From IMG/VR virus record IMGVR_UViG_3300006754_000027, positions 1 through 51,620 of that record: 51,620 nt of DNA. The stretch is one strand, 5' to 3'. How positions within the stretch are numbered: position 1 is the stretch's first letter; each line of letters begins with the position of its first letter. A program made the translations under genes and the position numbers. This document shows, piece after piece, positions 43,501-51,620 of the stretch. The notes beneath the pieces are model-generated. The model was not told the DNA's origin and did not search any database. It saw only the letters and a program-made list of their open reading frames with translations. The stretch is from a virus.

Positions 43501-43623
43501 CACATCTTTAGTTAAACTTAAAAGACACGCAGGTACTCCGTGTTGGATTGCCATAGCATCCAATATAGGAGTAGGCGATGTAGTAATAATCGCCGCCAAT
43601 TTGCTCATATCAAGTGTTGCCAT
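40579..43623 (-). CDS. LamG-like domain virion protein, 1014 aa
   Basis: C-terminal part (about 690-1014) has the look of a concanavalin/LamG fold: ATIESWVHVPDL, a middle strand DYSRDLVSIYLNGVLMKSQ and the typical end FLGSFKLYNKAIASNEVLKNYNGQKGFF. LamG domains bind sugars or proteins. The N-terminal 160 residues are helical with a hydrophobic stretch near 115-132 (LGDLAGLGKIIGFGAEAWL), and the middle carries Gly/Asp loops. It lies between gp25 and the spike, a wedge position, so it may be a peripheral baseplate or host-contact protein. AAAGGTAAG before ATG. Confidence 0.82.
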   Translation of the reverse strand: MATLDMSKLAAIITTSPTPILDAMAIQHGVPACLLSLTKDVLSMFPGSILDDIGGGIQAGKDQADSVYKDILRAIFIDTGIMEYDTDKGKFVFVSKSSGVGVEENALQGLGDLAGLGKIIGFGAEAWLIGEGLVNSYTDIKTCIDQMKTYEALQNGPAGAASTFVGFDGTDPITGEPISYFAPPPATEAASLVYDKHKDTLERAVAFSDKCASQLNAIAEVKQARLADPLNHPEPVFNGDVVLDDPNSIYDGSTLSEVVGDSTTFDIATGLQRDPETGEWIIPTSLSGTEADTTKSIINTSGIGPPVAKKGQFLFSRTGIYYDSYGGGLDYEGCITNIVSAVYFDSSGPILGRGVPSQAVKWMLQYNPNLGGKGKSISWNTFNQWVDTVFDMETISEDPSIQEFYDDDHFLQVLIGQRNREVYDLSTLITDYQTEGYGEDSALLINQRQVLYSKISSHDNKINKRKKQIEIHVILSPDDNPAIMGQIPINNLKSLDKSKIKAQLGLQERIMFQPDEVSGIVLPLCPEYIKSDVPQDEFTVEELMVAPVGVGGIINTDKDLESGTSGTVLSLNDHITTDKLVAIYNFLDTDLVNPNSTKYKVLNCTTSSSSEKAAQLVASSIDSTFPSGIGLPYFRGVCNLFSGTDGDGNPKVSSYTSNDEYLLSPYRPYSYARLEGGWNDIDSLLYASGGATIESWVHVPDLADANSKGWNTDSEVSALHRVILGCENRGGTLSSVDDKWIVGPANGDTAVKGLLMGFSRDRRLTQGAPPSNNPSDNSIDSGLVFYMAPTQSVNTSGVTFLNASADEGNCPHDYAGASGFYGITIDTSTAVSGIKFNDVSSKFCLATTTIDYSRDLVSIYLNGVLMKSQSIQATFGIATSPNIPSLIDTSSFQYTDTFEGTLPKNAPFFPPNSLGSNDFWYWNGPQFRGRGGSPPITPWIIGGGYTDGMHCRELSTYTPGVTNGMNFMGGRWGGRKSGLYGFLGSFKLYNKAIASNEVLKNYNGQKGFFENLKT

Positions 43624-43635
43624 AATTCTTACCTT

Positions 43636-44862
43636 TTATAATACTGGAGCAGTGTCGGGATCATTGAGTCTAACATCTGGTCCACCATCTATATATACGG
43701 TATCTGAACCATTAATATCTATGATGGGAGCGTTTAACTCAATCTCCGTGTCACTTTGTAAAGTAATTTTTTGTTCTGCTACTATATCTACTGTTCCTCC
43801 AGTATTTATAATTACTTTAGTGTTTGTTCCTGGAGCGTTTACACGGATTACAGAATCATCTGCTTCTCCCTCAATGATAATGTTATTATGTTGAGAGCGA
43901 ATTTCTACGCATCCATACCCCTCATGTCCTAAATCTACAATTCTTGCACGGGCTCCAGGTTGGGTGTTAGTTACTTTTGTTTGAGAGCTATTTCCAGCAT
44001 TATCCTTGTCACTTAAATTTCCATATGCTAAGTTTTCAAGTCGTATATTATAACCCTCTTGGACCCAGAAGTGCATCCCATTAGCCATAGTATACATATT
44101 CACAGGTCCATGAGTACGCATATGCCACTCACCTTTAGAAAACGGACTCTGTGGTGAATTACCTGTGCTAAATATAAAATACTCTTTACCCTGCGTAGCT
44201 GGGTCCATAACGATACCCTCCACAATAGGACTGTCTACGCACTTTACTGTTTTCCCCTTTCCACTTTGTATCTGAACCCTATGATCTTGATAAGCCCCTA
44301 CAGCATCATTATCTCTACTTCTAGATGATAATAACATATTACTATTAAAAACATCAACCATGCCGTACTGCTCAGGAACAATCCCTTTAGCATTATACAT
44401 ATCTCTAAAAGCATTAGGGAAAGCCCAATCCTCTTTCACAAAAGGGACTTCTCCAGGAGCTAAAGGGGGACCTGCAATTCCTGGGTCTGTCTTAGGTACA
44501 TACTCTTTTCCAGCGATTGAGTCAGCGACTCCCCCGCCAGCAAGACCAAAATCGTCCTCGACTGTAGGTACTCGATCATTTAAGCCAGGGATATTCCCCA
44601 TTACAGATCCTAAATAATACCACCCTTTTGCTACTGTCGTATCATCGTTTTTTCCAGAAGCACGGGCACAAAGCACCGTACTGCCTGGAGTGGGAATACC
44701 TATAAATCCTGAGTGCTTACTTCCAAAAGGAGAAACATATTGCACAATCTCAGGCTTTCCTTGTGCTGGCTCCTCTTTCTTTGCTAGATCAAAAAGAACC
44801 GTAAAGGTGCCGTTATTAGCCAACGAAGTATTTTCGTCTACTGTTCCTATTCTTAGTTCCAT
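43636..44862 (-). CDS. gp5: Central spike (gp5/VgrG-like) without lysozyme
   Basis: 408 residues. N-terminal OB-fold-like part (about 1-80: GKPEIVQYVSPFGSKHSGFIGIPTPGSTVLC). C-terminal repetitive strands typical of the spike beta-helix: EIRSQHNNIIIEGEADDSVIRV, NTKVIINTGGTVDIVAEQKITLQSDTEIELNAPIIDINGS. Unlike T4 gp5 there is no lysozyme domain between them. GGAGGA before ATG, TAATG overlap with the hub gene. The PAAR tip is encoded far downstream at 21230-21547. It pierces the outer membrane after sheath contraction. Confidence 0.82.
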   Translation of the reverse strand: MELRIGTVDENTSLANNGTFTVLFDLAKKEEPAQGKPEIVQYVSPFGSKHSGFIGIPTPGSTVLCARASGKNDDTTVAKGWYYLGSVMGNIPGLNDRVPTVEDDFGLAGGGVADSIAGKEYVPKTDPGIAGPPLAPGEVPFVKEDWAFPNAFRDMYNAKGIVPEQYGMVDVFNSNMLLSSRSRDNDAVGAYQDHRVQIQSGKGKTVKCVDSPIVEGIVMDPATQGKEYFIFSTGNSPQSPFSKGEWHMRTHGPVNMYTMANGMHFWVQEGYNIRLENLAYGNLSDKDNAGNSSQTKVTNTQPGARARIVDLGHEGYGCVEIRSQHNNIIIEGEADDSVIRVNAPGTNTKVIINTGGTVDIVAEQKITLQSDTEIELNAPIIDINGSDTVYIDGGPDVRLNDPDTAPVL

Positions 44863-47696
44863 TAGTTTATAAATCCTCCTGTAGATAAAGGTTTAGCCAC
44901 TGCAAACTCAGAATAAACCCCACCCTTTGTTATAGTATGCTTAAACCCGTTTAACAGATATATTCCTGAAAACCAAGTAGCAGTAGGAGGGGGAGATTTT
45001 GAATCCGTACCAAAAAACTTAGGTTCTATCCCTAACACTACCGCTTCTCTAGCCACTGCTCTTCTTGCAGTTGATAAATGAAACATTGGAACAGTTTTAA
45101 TAGTTCCTAAGTAACTTTCCCTGGAAAGTATATCTGCTATACCAATATGGTTATTAAGCATTTGTTTAATTGGATTAACTCCCCTTAGCCTTAAACTTGA
45201 TCTAGGAACATCTCCTTGAGTTAAAGAACAAAAAGCACTCCATAAGTAGAATACAAAATCCTCCTTACCCTCAAATTCTCGGTCTAAAGTATACTCAGGG
45301 GCTAGTATAGCCAACACTTCGTCTAAGTCTGAGGATTGGAGCAAAGTACCTCCTGTACTACCTTTCTTCTCTTCCCAAAACTTAGTAGCAATATCTACAA
45401 AATCTATAGGTACTCCGTCTTTATTAACAGGCCCTGTAAAAGTAACAGTTTGAAACTCTGTAGCCATAGAAAGTAAATTACAAGCGTCTTCACACTCTTG
45501 AGCATTCGGTGCTAAGATAGCAGTTGTAACACCAAAGGCTGGATCAACAATATAATTACATGTACCTAATAATTTAGTATATTGTTTATTTATATCCATA
45601 TTAAAATTTAAAATATTAGGATTTTTTGTACCAAAAGAAAATATAGGCATTCTACTAAATCTATTGGGTTGTTCTTTTTTTATAGTTTCATATGCTGTTG
45701 AGTCTAGGTTAGTGTCCCCTGGCAAGAAATTCTCTATATTCTCATTTGCTGTTGGACCAAACGGGCCTAACCACGGAATTGGCATTTCTATCTCATATAA
45801 CTCTTTCATCAAGTTCATATGATACCCATCTTCAATATCAAAATCATGTAAAACAGATGTTACATTAGCGGTATAGTCGTAAGTATCATCCGTAGGAGGA
45901 GGAGTATCTTCATAGAATCTTCCTTCTAAAACATATCTAATAGTATTCTGTTCTCCGAAAATTAAAGCAGGTTTAGTTCCATCTTTTATTAAACCATAGC
46001 CTTCCAATACTCTAAGAACATTATAATCCGTTTCATAAAACCACCCCACAGTAAAAGGTTTAGCCTCACCATAAGTATTTGCTATTGTATTGGTGAGCTT
46101 CTCCCCAACGGAGGTGAGCTTATCTTTTACCGTATCATAAAGTCCATTAGTGCTTAATTCACATCTAAAATCTCTATCCTCTAGCCAGTCTAAAACTGAC
46201 TCAGGGGATGCAGGAGTACCTAGTTTTTTAGGATTACTTATAACACCTCTAAGTGCTGGTCTATTAGGATTCCACACAACAACATCATCCACTTGACGCT
46301 CTAAGGCATTAAATATAGAATCCCCCATTCTACCTTTATAGCTATTACGACTACAAGACATTGTAAAACCCAACCCCTCTAATGCTTCTTTAGTGGCTTC
46401 TATATTCCAAACATTATCTCCTACTATTTGTTCAGTATCGTTTGTATAATTTTTATCTGCATTACTACTTTTAACAGATTCATATTCTTGTTTATAGTAA
46501 TTAGCTAATAATTTATCTAAATTAGGAAATAAGACCAAAACATTCCTACTATTAGTAGAACTTTGAAGAAAACTTTTCAAAGTATCCGTTATTATTTTAT
46601 GAAGACTAGGCTTCCATACAGCACGGGCTATACCAGCACTTGGAAGGGCAGCGTCTGCTAAATCTGGGTAATCCAGTAATAATTGTTCATGAGCATCTTT
46701 ACTAAATATTCGTCTAGAGGTTCCATTAAAAACAGCCCCCAAACCCAAAGAACCTAAAGGCAAGATCCCCATTGGAGTTAAATTAGGGTGTTCTTCTCCC
46801 TCACCTCCATATATCAACTTCATAGTTCTTCCTTTAGTAGCATCAAAAGAGAACTCAACCATAGTAACTTGATTAAAACACATTGGAGGACACCAATCCC
46901 TTAAGTCATCACCAACACCGTAGGTTATCCAAATAGACTGGTTCAAAGTGCCATTATAAGCGTCTATTTGTTTCTGTATCAGGGCTACCTCCTTCTTCCC
47001 ATCATACTCCTCAAGATCTTTTACCTCCTTTCTTAAAGTATCTATCCTTGCCTGGACCCACGCATTATCTGTCTTATTCTTTAATAACTCCGCATAGCCC
47101 TCTACAGGATTACCCGTCTTTATCCACCACGCCTCATCTTTCCTCTGCTCCGCTTCCCACAACGCCCAGTCATCCAACTCCTCTTGTATTTCTGGGTTCC
47201 TATTGTTCCAACTTTTAGTTAGTGTATTCCAGGTTTGACCCTCGGCGTTGGTCGGAGGAGTGAGTCCATAATAGGAAGCATTAGCCATCTCATCTGTGAA
47301 AGCATCCCACTTTTGTTTAAGTAGATACTGCTCATTCTTATTAGCGGCTAGTTCAAACACATCCAGTTCTTCCCTTTTCTTCTCTAAAGCTTGTGCTACT
47401 AAATCATCATTAGGATCTAATAAAGTATGTGGGTTAAAATTTAATCTATCATCAAATATCCCTTTAGGATCAATAAACTCTATTTCAACTCTTGGGTAGT
47501 TCCCCTCTCCTCCTCCTGCGCTATCATAATTAAAATCATGAGTTAAAGAAATGAAATTAGAATTAGGAGAGTTACTAAAAACTTGTACATCTTCATCTTC
47601 TAACCGCTTAAACATCTCTAAAGATCCTGTTTCTTGAAACTTCATCATCTTCGCAGGATTATATGTCATTACAACATTAACAGTGGGGACATTCAT
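44862..47696 (-). CDS. Baseplate hub protein (gp27/gpD-like), 944 aa
   Basis: Beside the spike gene and with hub features: N-terminal YPRVEIEFIDPKGIF strand, a charged helical insertion (about 85-250) with coiled-coil look, and a C-terminal IYLLNGFKHTITKGGVYSEFAVAKP typical of hub proteins (the strand-turn 'G.....V.H.....G..T'). Longer than T4 gp27 (391), so the hub seems enlarged by insertions. VPMFHLS occurs near the end. ATG follows the stop of the gp53-like gene by two bases. Family name by motif and context; homology not computed. Confidence 0.75.
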   Translation of the reverse strand: MNVPTVNVVMTYNPAKMMKFQETGSLEMFKRLEDEDVQVFSNSPNSNFISLTHDFNYDSAGGGEGNYPRVEIEFIDPKGIFDDRLNFNPHTLLDPNDDLVAQALEKKREELDVFELAANKNEQYLLKQKWDAFTDEMANASYYGLTPPTNAEGQTWNTLTKSWNNRNPEIQEELDDWALWEAEQRKDEAWWIKTGNPVEGYAELLKNKTDNAWVQARIDTLRKEVKDLEEYDGKKEVALIQKQIDAYNGTLNQSIWITYGVGDDLRDWCPPMCFNQVTMVEFSFDATKGRTMKLIYGGEGEEHPNLTPMGILPLGSLGLGAVFNGTSRRIFSKDAHEQLLLDYPDLADAALPSAGIARAVWKPSLHKIITDTLKSFLQSSTNSRNVLVLFPNLDKLLANYYKQEYESVKSSNADKNYTNDTEQIVGDNVWNIEATKEALEGLGFTMSCSRNSYKGRMGDSIFNALERQVDDVVVWNPNRPALRGVISNPKKLGTPASPESVLDWLEDRDFRCELSTNGLYDTVKDKLTSVGEKLTNTIANTYGEAKPFTVGWFYETDYNVLRVLEGYGLIKDGTKPALIFGEQNTIRYVLEGRFYEDTPPPTDDTYDYTANVTSVLHDFDIEDGYHMNLMKELYEIEMPIPWLGPFGPTANENIENFLPGDTNLDSTAYETIKKEQPNRFSRMPIFSFGTKNPNILNFNMDINKQYTKLLGTCNYIVDPAFGVTTAILAPNAQECEDACNLLSMATEFQTVTFTGPVNKDGVPIDFVDIATKFWEEKKGSTGGTLLQSSDLDEVLAILAPEYTLDREFEGKEDFVFYLWSAFCSLTQGDVPRSSLRLRGVNPIKQMLNNHIGIADILSRESYLGTIKTVPMFHLSTARRAVAREAVVLGIEPKFFGTDSKSPPPTATWFSGIYLLNGFKHTITKGGVYSEFAVAKPLSTGGFIN

Positions 47697-47698
47697 AA

Positions 47699-47998
47699 CT
47701 AGGGCAAAAAGATTTGATCTCCAGAGTTTAACTGTTCAAATACATCAAAAATGTTATTTACTTCACAAATTCTCCACCAAGCATTGGGGGTATTGTAAAA
47801 TAAATTAGAAATTAAATCAGGTCTATGTTCAAACCCATAAGGGATATTACCTGTTCTATGACCTCTTAAAGCAGCAGGGTTAGTCCCACAAAACAACCTC
47901 TCATAAGGTTTACTTCCCACTGTCGTAGATATTACTTTTCCTTTATGTCGGATCAAGATAGTATTAATTTTAGATAATTGTTTTTTTCTATTACGCAT
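47699..47998 (-). CDS. gp53: Baseplate wedge protein gp53-like (LysM-type)
   Basis: 99 residues. C-terminal part FEHRPDLISNLFYNTPNAWWRICEVNNIFDVFEQLNSGDQIFLP fits the LysM-like pattern of gp53 and related P2 X proteins (hydrophobic helix, aromatic WW, then 'N.I.DPF.L..G..I.IP'). It joins wedge to hub in T4. Starts with the TAATG overlap of the previous gene and ends two bases before the hub gene. Short N-terminal basic part KKQLSKINTILIRHKGK. Confidence 0.78.
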   Translation of the reverse strand: MRNRKKQLSKINTILIRHKGKVISTTVGSKPYERLFCGTNPAALRGHRTGNIPYGFEHRPDLISNLFYNTPNAWWRICEVNNIFDVFEQLNSGDQIFLP

Positions 47999-48882
47999 TA
48001 GTTTGTAAGCTCCCCTGGATCAATAGAGTTAGGTTCAGCAATAACGGATTCCCATCCTGTAATGTTGTCTCTTTTAATCATCACTCCTTTCTCATAATGA
48101 CCAAAATCTCCAACTCTTACTTCGTTTAATTCTACACTAATTTTTACTCTGTTAGGGGTTAGAGTGTACAGATCATAACCTGCTTCTTCTTCCCACCCTA
48201 TATTATAGTTTTTAACAATACAAGGAATGTCTTGATATAATGATCCAAAATTTAATCTTACCAAAGGAGGTCCTTCAATAGGGTTCTTCGCATTATTAAG
48301 AATAGAGCTTCTAAACATAGCAACAAAGAATACTAAGGTATCAATAACTTCAACATTTCCCATCCCTTTAATAAACTCCTGTTCGGGAAGTTTAGTGGTT
48401 GGAATAAAAATAGGAGTACCTCCCACAAAAGTTACCGTTCCCTCCTGTTCAATAGGATCCCCCCTAGATTCTCTTATATTATAATACTCTTTTCCTAAAG
48501 CAGTAGCAATGGAGGTAGTAGTAGTTAATTTAGGTAAAGATTGTTGCATATTAGAAAACTGAAAAAACTGAGCTTTCCAATACTCCTCTCCTGTATTATT
48601 AAAAATTCTTAAATACTTTTCAATACCCATAGGAAAATTCTGTAAATGAGGAATGGTATAGAATAGATCTAATTTAATTTTTCTAGATTTAGTTCCCGTA
48701 TAAACATACATAGAACCCGCTCTTGCTAGAGGGTTATACTCCACATAATTAGCTGTAGCACTTTCTGTAATTTTAGGATTTTCAAAAAAGGGAATATTTA
48801 ATACAGTATCCCCATCAGGATATACAAAAGTTAATTTACCCCTTTCTAATAGTCTATTATCTGGTTGATCTCCAATTCTCAT
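47998..48882 (-). CDS. Tail-tube initiator / baseplate cap (gp48/gp54-like)
   Basis: 294 residues. The second half (GPPLVRLNFGSLYQDIPCIVKNYNIGWEEEAGYDLYTLTPNRVKISVELNEVRVG) resembles the beta-barrel of tube-initiator proteins ('G...Y....Y.I......YD..T..P..I.I...L.E') of T4 gp48 and gp54. The first part has TIPHLQNFPMGIEKYLRIF. Located between the tape measure and the gp53-like gene. The exact T4 counterpart (gp48 or gp54) cannot be decided. Confidence 0.7.
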   Translation of the reverse strand: MRIGDQPDNRLLERGKLTFVYPDGDTVLNIPFFENPKITESATANYVEYNPLARAGSMYVYTGTKSRKIKLDLFYTIPHLQNFPMGIEKYLRIFNNTGEEYWKAQFFQFSNMQQSLPKLTTTTSIATALGKEYYNIRESRGDPIEQEGTVTFVGGTPIFIPTTKLPEQEFIKGMGNVEVIDTLVFFVAMFRSSILNNAKNPIEGPPLVRLNFGSLYQDIPCIVKNYNIGWEEEAGYDLYTLTPNRVKISVELNEVRVGDFGHYEKGVMIKRDNITGWESVIAEPNSIDPGELTN

Positions 48883-51216
48883 TTATCCTGGACTCCTACC
48901 ATTACGATCTCTAGGTCTAGTCTCGGGTGCAGATTGACCTTGGGCTCTCTGAGCATTAGCAGTCTCTCTCTGCGCGTTAGCTACCTCAAGTGTGTCCCGT
49001 TGTTCTTTTGCCTCAGTTAGGGCTTCCGATAATTTAGTATTCATAGCGGCTAATTGATCTTGAGTCTGCTTATTCCGTAATACTGTTTCAGCATGAGCAG
49101 CCTGTCTAAGTTCTTGAATGTTTATGGGTTCCCTATCAAGAGATACTCTTAGAGTAGGCCCTTCAGCATATGTTGAAATTGCTTCTTCACCTCCTCCTCC
49201 TCCTCCTCCTCCTCCTAAAATCGCGGGGCGATTGTCCCACATCTCCTGTATGGTTTCTCCTAACCAATTAATAACCCACATCAGCCCTTGAATTGCTTTA
49301 CCTAATAAAATTAAAGGTGCAGCAATAACCATTATTGCAGCTACAAGAACTCCCCCTACTGCCCATCCAATAACCCTACCTATGCCATGTAGAATATCTC
49401 CTAACCATTTAAAATTCTTACCTAATCCTCCAAATGATTTTTTTAAAGAAGCCCACATGTTACCTATCCTCGCCCACTCTGGCACCAAATCATCAAACTT
49501 AGTAATTAAACTCTTTAACCAACCCCAAACATCTTTAAGGCCATTAATAATTCCAGGACCGAGGAGCAGTAGTGCCGTTATTAACCATCCTATAGGACCT
49601 GTTAACTTAGTAACGGCGTGACCCAAGAACCTAGTGACTGGTAATAACTTAGAAAGAATTCCCGCCCTAGGTGCTACAGCTACGCGACCTTTCGCAGCCC
49701 CTCCAAACACCCCTCTAACTTTATCACCAAAACCCCTAAGTCCTTTTCGGGGGGGTGCGTACTTCATCGGCCATGACCCTGGCGCACCCATTTGATACTT
49801 CTTACCAGTATCCCAACCAATCCTTTTGCCTCTCCTTCCCCTAGTAATAAAAGAAGCATAATTCTTACCACTGGCTACTAACATAGCTCTAGTATTTGCT
49901 GTAATAGCCGCCATAGTCTGGTAGCCCTGCGTTATCTGCTTGACCAACAGACTATTGTTTAACTTGCTCAGAGACACAGCCGCAGTCAAAATGGCAATAA
50001 GACCTACTACAACAGAAGCGATCTCAGCCACCCAAGGCATATCCATTAGCTTATAAGCTATCTTACCAAACCAAGCAAATAATTTTTGGAAAGGGGATAA
50101 AACTCTTTCTTTAAAGTTTGACCAAGTAGCTCTAAATTCTTCACTTATCTTGTGTTGACGCTGCACTCCCTTTACATAAGCCTCTACGCTCTTACCTTGT
50201 GCTGCGGCTAATTCCACCATGCGCCGTCTAACTTGCATTAATTGAGCAACTTCTTTTCCATAAAGCTTAGTTGCTAGCTGCAACATAAAAGCAGGATCTT
50301 TAGCCCCCTTAGTCCATTGATTCGTTATCTTTTCAGCATTTTTAGAAGCTGTTAAAATTAAATCAAAGGCATTTCTATTCATATCCCCTTCCTTCCTGAG
50401 AATAGCCTCTCTCTGCTTAGTAACTCCTAGAAGTTGAGCTTGAATCATCGAGGAGCCCTTTGTAAGGGATCCCAGCAGTTGAGGACCTAGCTCTGCCATA
50501 GAAGGCCCAAGTGCAGCAGCGAGGCGCATAGAAGCCTCATTCATCTCTGCTCCTATACCCAAGGCTCCAAAGTTAACAAGCTCATCAGATAATTTACCTA
50601 CAGCATTTACTAATTCGGTAGTCGTTAATCCGTATTGTTGGCTAAGTCCCATTGTAGACTCTGCAAGAACTGCCATCTCTTTAGTTGTTACTCCCAACCC
50701 CTGAGTATTTTTAACTAATTGTTTAAATACCGCTTTTTGTTGACCACCAGTAACCTTGGTATATACACCCAATTTAGTTATCTCAGTACTACTTTTTACT
50801 AAACCTACCTGTAGTTGAGAACTAACAACTTCAAGAGCATTTCCATATCCAGTAAGATGAGAATCCAAGGCTGCTGTAGTAGTTGCATACTTCTCTGCTA
50901 CTTGTTGTAAAGAGAACCCTCTGGATAAACTTTCTTTTTGAAGTGTCTCCATTCTTCTTGCCATATCCATTATGGCTTTTCCAACAACATAAACACCTGT
51001 TACAACACTAGTGAGTTGTCTTGTTACATTTGTCCCAAAAGTATCTGCTTTCTTATCTCGGTTCTGTCCCCTCGTACTAAGTTTCCCACCCATACTAATT
51101 AGGTGTTCATTTTGCTGAAGCATTCGTTGTTGTATGCCTAATCCCAACTCTGACGCTCTAGAGATAGTCGCTAAAGAATCATTTAAGCTTTCAAGTTGTT
51201 CTTCACTAAATGCCAT
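48883..51216 (-). CDS. Tape measure protein
   Basis: 777 residues, helical N-terminal two thirds, three hydrophobic stretches: about 387-410 (WVAEIASVVVGLIAILTAAVSL), 545-562 (LITALLLLGPGIINGL) and 615-640 (VGGVLVAAIMVIAAPLILLG). A Gly run (9 residues) leads into a C-terminal coiled coil (LEVANAQRETANAQRAQG). This mix of helices and hydrophobic parts is typical of tape measures, which set tail length and form a channel in the inner membrane. The usual rule of about 0.15 nm per residue would give a tail near 115 nm. Followed directly by the gp48/54-like gene. Call by composition and place. Confidence 0.82.
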   Translation of the reverse strand: MAFSEEQLESLNDSLATISRASELGLGIQQRMLQQNEHLISMGGKLSTRGQNRDKKADTFGTNVTRQLTSVVTGVYVVGKAIMDMARRMETLQKESLSRGFSLQQVAEKYATTTAALDSHLTGYGNALEVVSSQLQVGLVKSSTEITKLGVYTKVTGGQQKAVFKQLVKNTQGLGVTTKEMAVLAESTMGLSQQYGLTTTELVNAVGKLSDELVNFGALGIGAEMNEASMRLAAALGPSMAELGPQLLGSLTKGSSMIQAQLLGVTKQREAILRKEGDMNRNAFDLILTASKNAEKITNQWTKGAKDPAFMLQLATKLYGKEVAQLMQVRRRMVELAAAQGKSVEAYVKGVQRQHKISEEFRATWSNFKERVLSPFQKLFAWFGKIAYKLMDMPWVAEIASVVVGLIAILTAAVSLSKLNNSLLVKQITQGYQTMAAITANTRAMLVASGKNYASFITRGRRGKRIGWDTGKKYQMGAPGSWPMKYAPPRKGLRGFGDKVRGVFGGAAKGRVAVAPRAGILSKLLPVTRFLGHAVTKLTGPIGWLITALLLLGPGIINGLKDVWGWLKSLITKFDDLVPEWARIGNMWASLKKSFGGLGKNFKWLGDILHGIGRVIGWAVGGVLVAAIMVIAAPLILLGKAIQGLMWVINWLGETIQEMWDNRPAILGGGGGGGGGEEAISTYAEGPTLRVSLDREPINIQELRQAAHAETVLRNKQTQDQLAAMNTKLSEALTEAKEQRDTLEVANAQRETANAQRAQGQSAPETRPRDRNGRSPG
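49190..49216 (-). repeat. (CCT)9 triplet repeat coding a poly-Gly linker
   Basis: Nine CCT triplets on the plus strand code nine glycines in the tape measure protein between LGG-like start and EEAISTYA. Flexible hinge before the C-terminal coiled coil; triplet length change by slippage would alter the linker in frame. Confidence 0.9.
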
Positions 51217-51217
51217 G

Positions 51218-51620
51218 CTACACCTTTATTGCTAACTTATAGATTTCCTTCATGCTTTCCAGCTTATAGGTCCTGAAGGAATCTTTTCCTAATATCTTAA
51301 TAAGACTATTTTTTATCTTTCCATAGTAAGAAGCTCGTCTTCTCTTCTTATATAGGTTATCTAGGATAGTATCAATAATCACATCTGATTTCCCATCTAA
51401 TTTGAAACAGCTTACTAATGTACCTGTTTTTCCTGGGAAGGCACCATCCCCTCTTTTACATTTAACTATCAAGACTACCCTCTGGGTTCTACTGCCAGGA
51501 CCAACCCCTAGGTAATATCTAAAGATTAAAACCTCTCCAGGGGTCATACGGTCTGCGCTGGGTGGGATCTCCGTAAGTATCTTCTTACGGTCTCCTCCAA
51601 CTTCTTTTAAAAAAATCTGA
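51218..51620 (-). CDS. Conserved-looking hypothetical protein next to tape measure (N-terminus cut)
   Basis: The frame stays open to the right edge (bases 51218-51619), reading upstream of ATG 51545-51547 as ...KEVGGDRKKILTEIPPSADR. That upstream stretch is protein-like and no ribosome binding site precedes the ATG, so the gene probably starts beyond the window. Visible features: MTPGEVLIFRYYLGVGPGSRT, RVVLIVKCKRGDG, LVSCFKLDGKSD, and a basic helical end KKRRRASYYGKIKNSLIKIL. Small mixed alpha/beta protein; no name secure. Its stop is one base from the tape measure ATG. A tail assembly chaperone would be natural here but is not shown. Confidence 0.7.
   Translation of the reverse strand, partial: QIFLKEVGGDRKKILTEIPPSADRMTPGEVLIFRYYLGVGPGSRTQRVVLIVKCKRGDGAFPGKTGTLVSCFKLDGKSDVIIDTILDNLYKKRRRASYYGKIKNSLIKILGKDSFRTYKLESMKEIYKLAIKV

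Noticed and set aside
1-51620. tRNA genes, integrase, attachment site, insertion sequence
   Set aside because: Gaps between genes are nearly all under 150 bases and none shows a cloverleaf, transposase or recombinase motif.

Overview
The window is part of a tailed-phage genome, a contractile-tailed (myovirus) relative of the T4 superfamily. It carries recognisable T4-type genes for head, neck, tail and baseplate: gp21, gp22, gp23, gp13, gp14, gp15, gp18, gp19, gp6, gp7-like, gp25, gp53-like, gp5-like and a hub. It also has T4-type recombination genes (gp46/gp47) and a gp55-like late sigma factor. The replication and nucleotide genes are not like T4: a family A DNA polymerase broken into several genes, flavin-dependent thymidylate synthase ThyX, and the start of a class II-type ribonucleotide reductase. 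T4-type virion genes with a split family A polymerase recall the deep-branching 'far-T4' phages such as Rhodothermus phage RM378. That comparison is from memory, not from a search. The DNA is AT-rich and very densely coded; the host cannot be read from it.

Layout, left to right; nearly everything is on the minus strand, so transcription runs right to left. (1) 1-6441: one replication/nucleotide operon, in transcription order UDG-like/3'-5' exonuclease, small membrane protein, polymerase middle piece, polymerase catalytic piece, ThyX, gp47, gp46, ribonucleotide reductase (cut by the window edge). (2) 6442-8007: a short regulatory/recombination block with the only two plus-strand genes, the sigma factor and a Holliday-junction-resolvase-like nuclease, plus two small minus-strand genes. 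(3) 7991-10975: a 994-residue protein I do not recognise. (4) 11070-21098: head, neck and tail cylinder (core proteins, protease gp21, scaffold gp22, capsid gp23, small neck-region proteins, gp13, gp14, gp15, sheath, tube). (5) 21230-51620: a roughly 30 kb run of overlapping or abutting genes for baseplate, hub, spike, tape measure and host-contact proteins. It includes a very unusual Cys/Pro/Gly-rich tail protein, a beta-helix protein, a LamG protein and three tandem paralogues.

Regulation: short AT-rich boxes (CTATAATAG/CTATTATAG, and one exact TATAAATA) lie in nearly every intergenic gap and look like -10-only promoters suited to a gp55-type sigma. Two are near-palindromes between divergent genes, and three lie only 3-4 bases before a start codon, suggesting leaderless mRNAs. 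A 15-bp perfect hairpin ends the capsid gene, and a second hairpin follows the tube gene. No tRNA, CRISPR array, insertion sequence or integrase was seen. Portal (gp20) and terminase (gp17) are not in this window.

The points most worth following up are the polymerase split into pieces with a membrane-protein gene between its exonuclease motifs, and the Cys-rich repeat tail protein.
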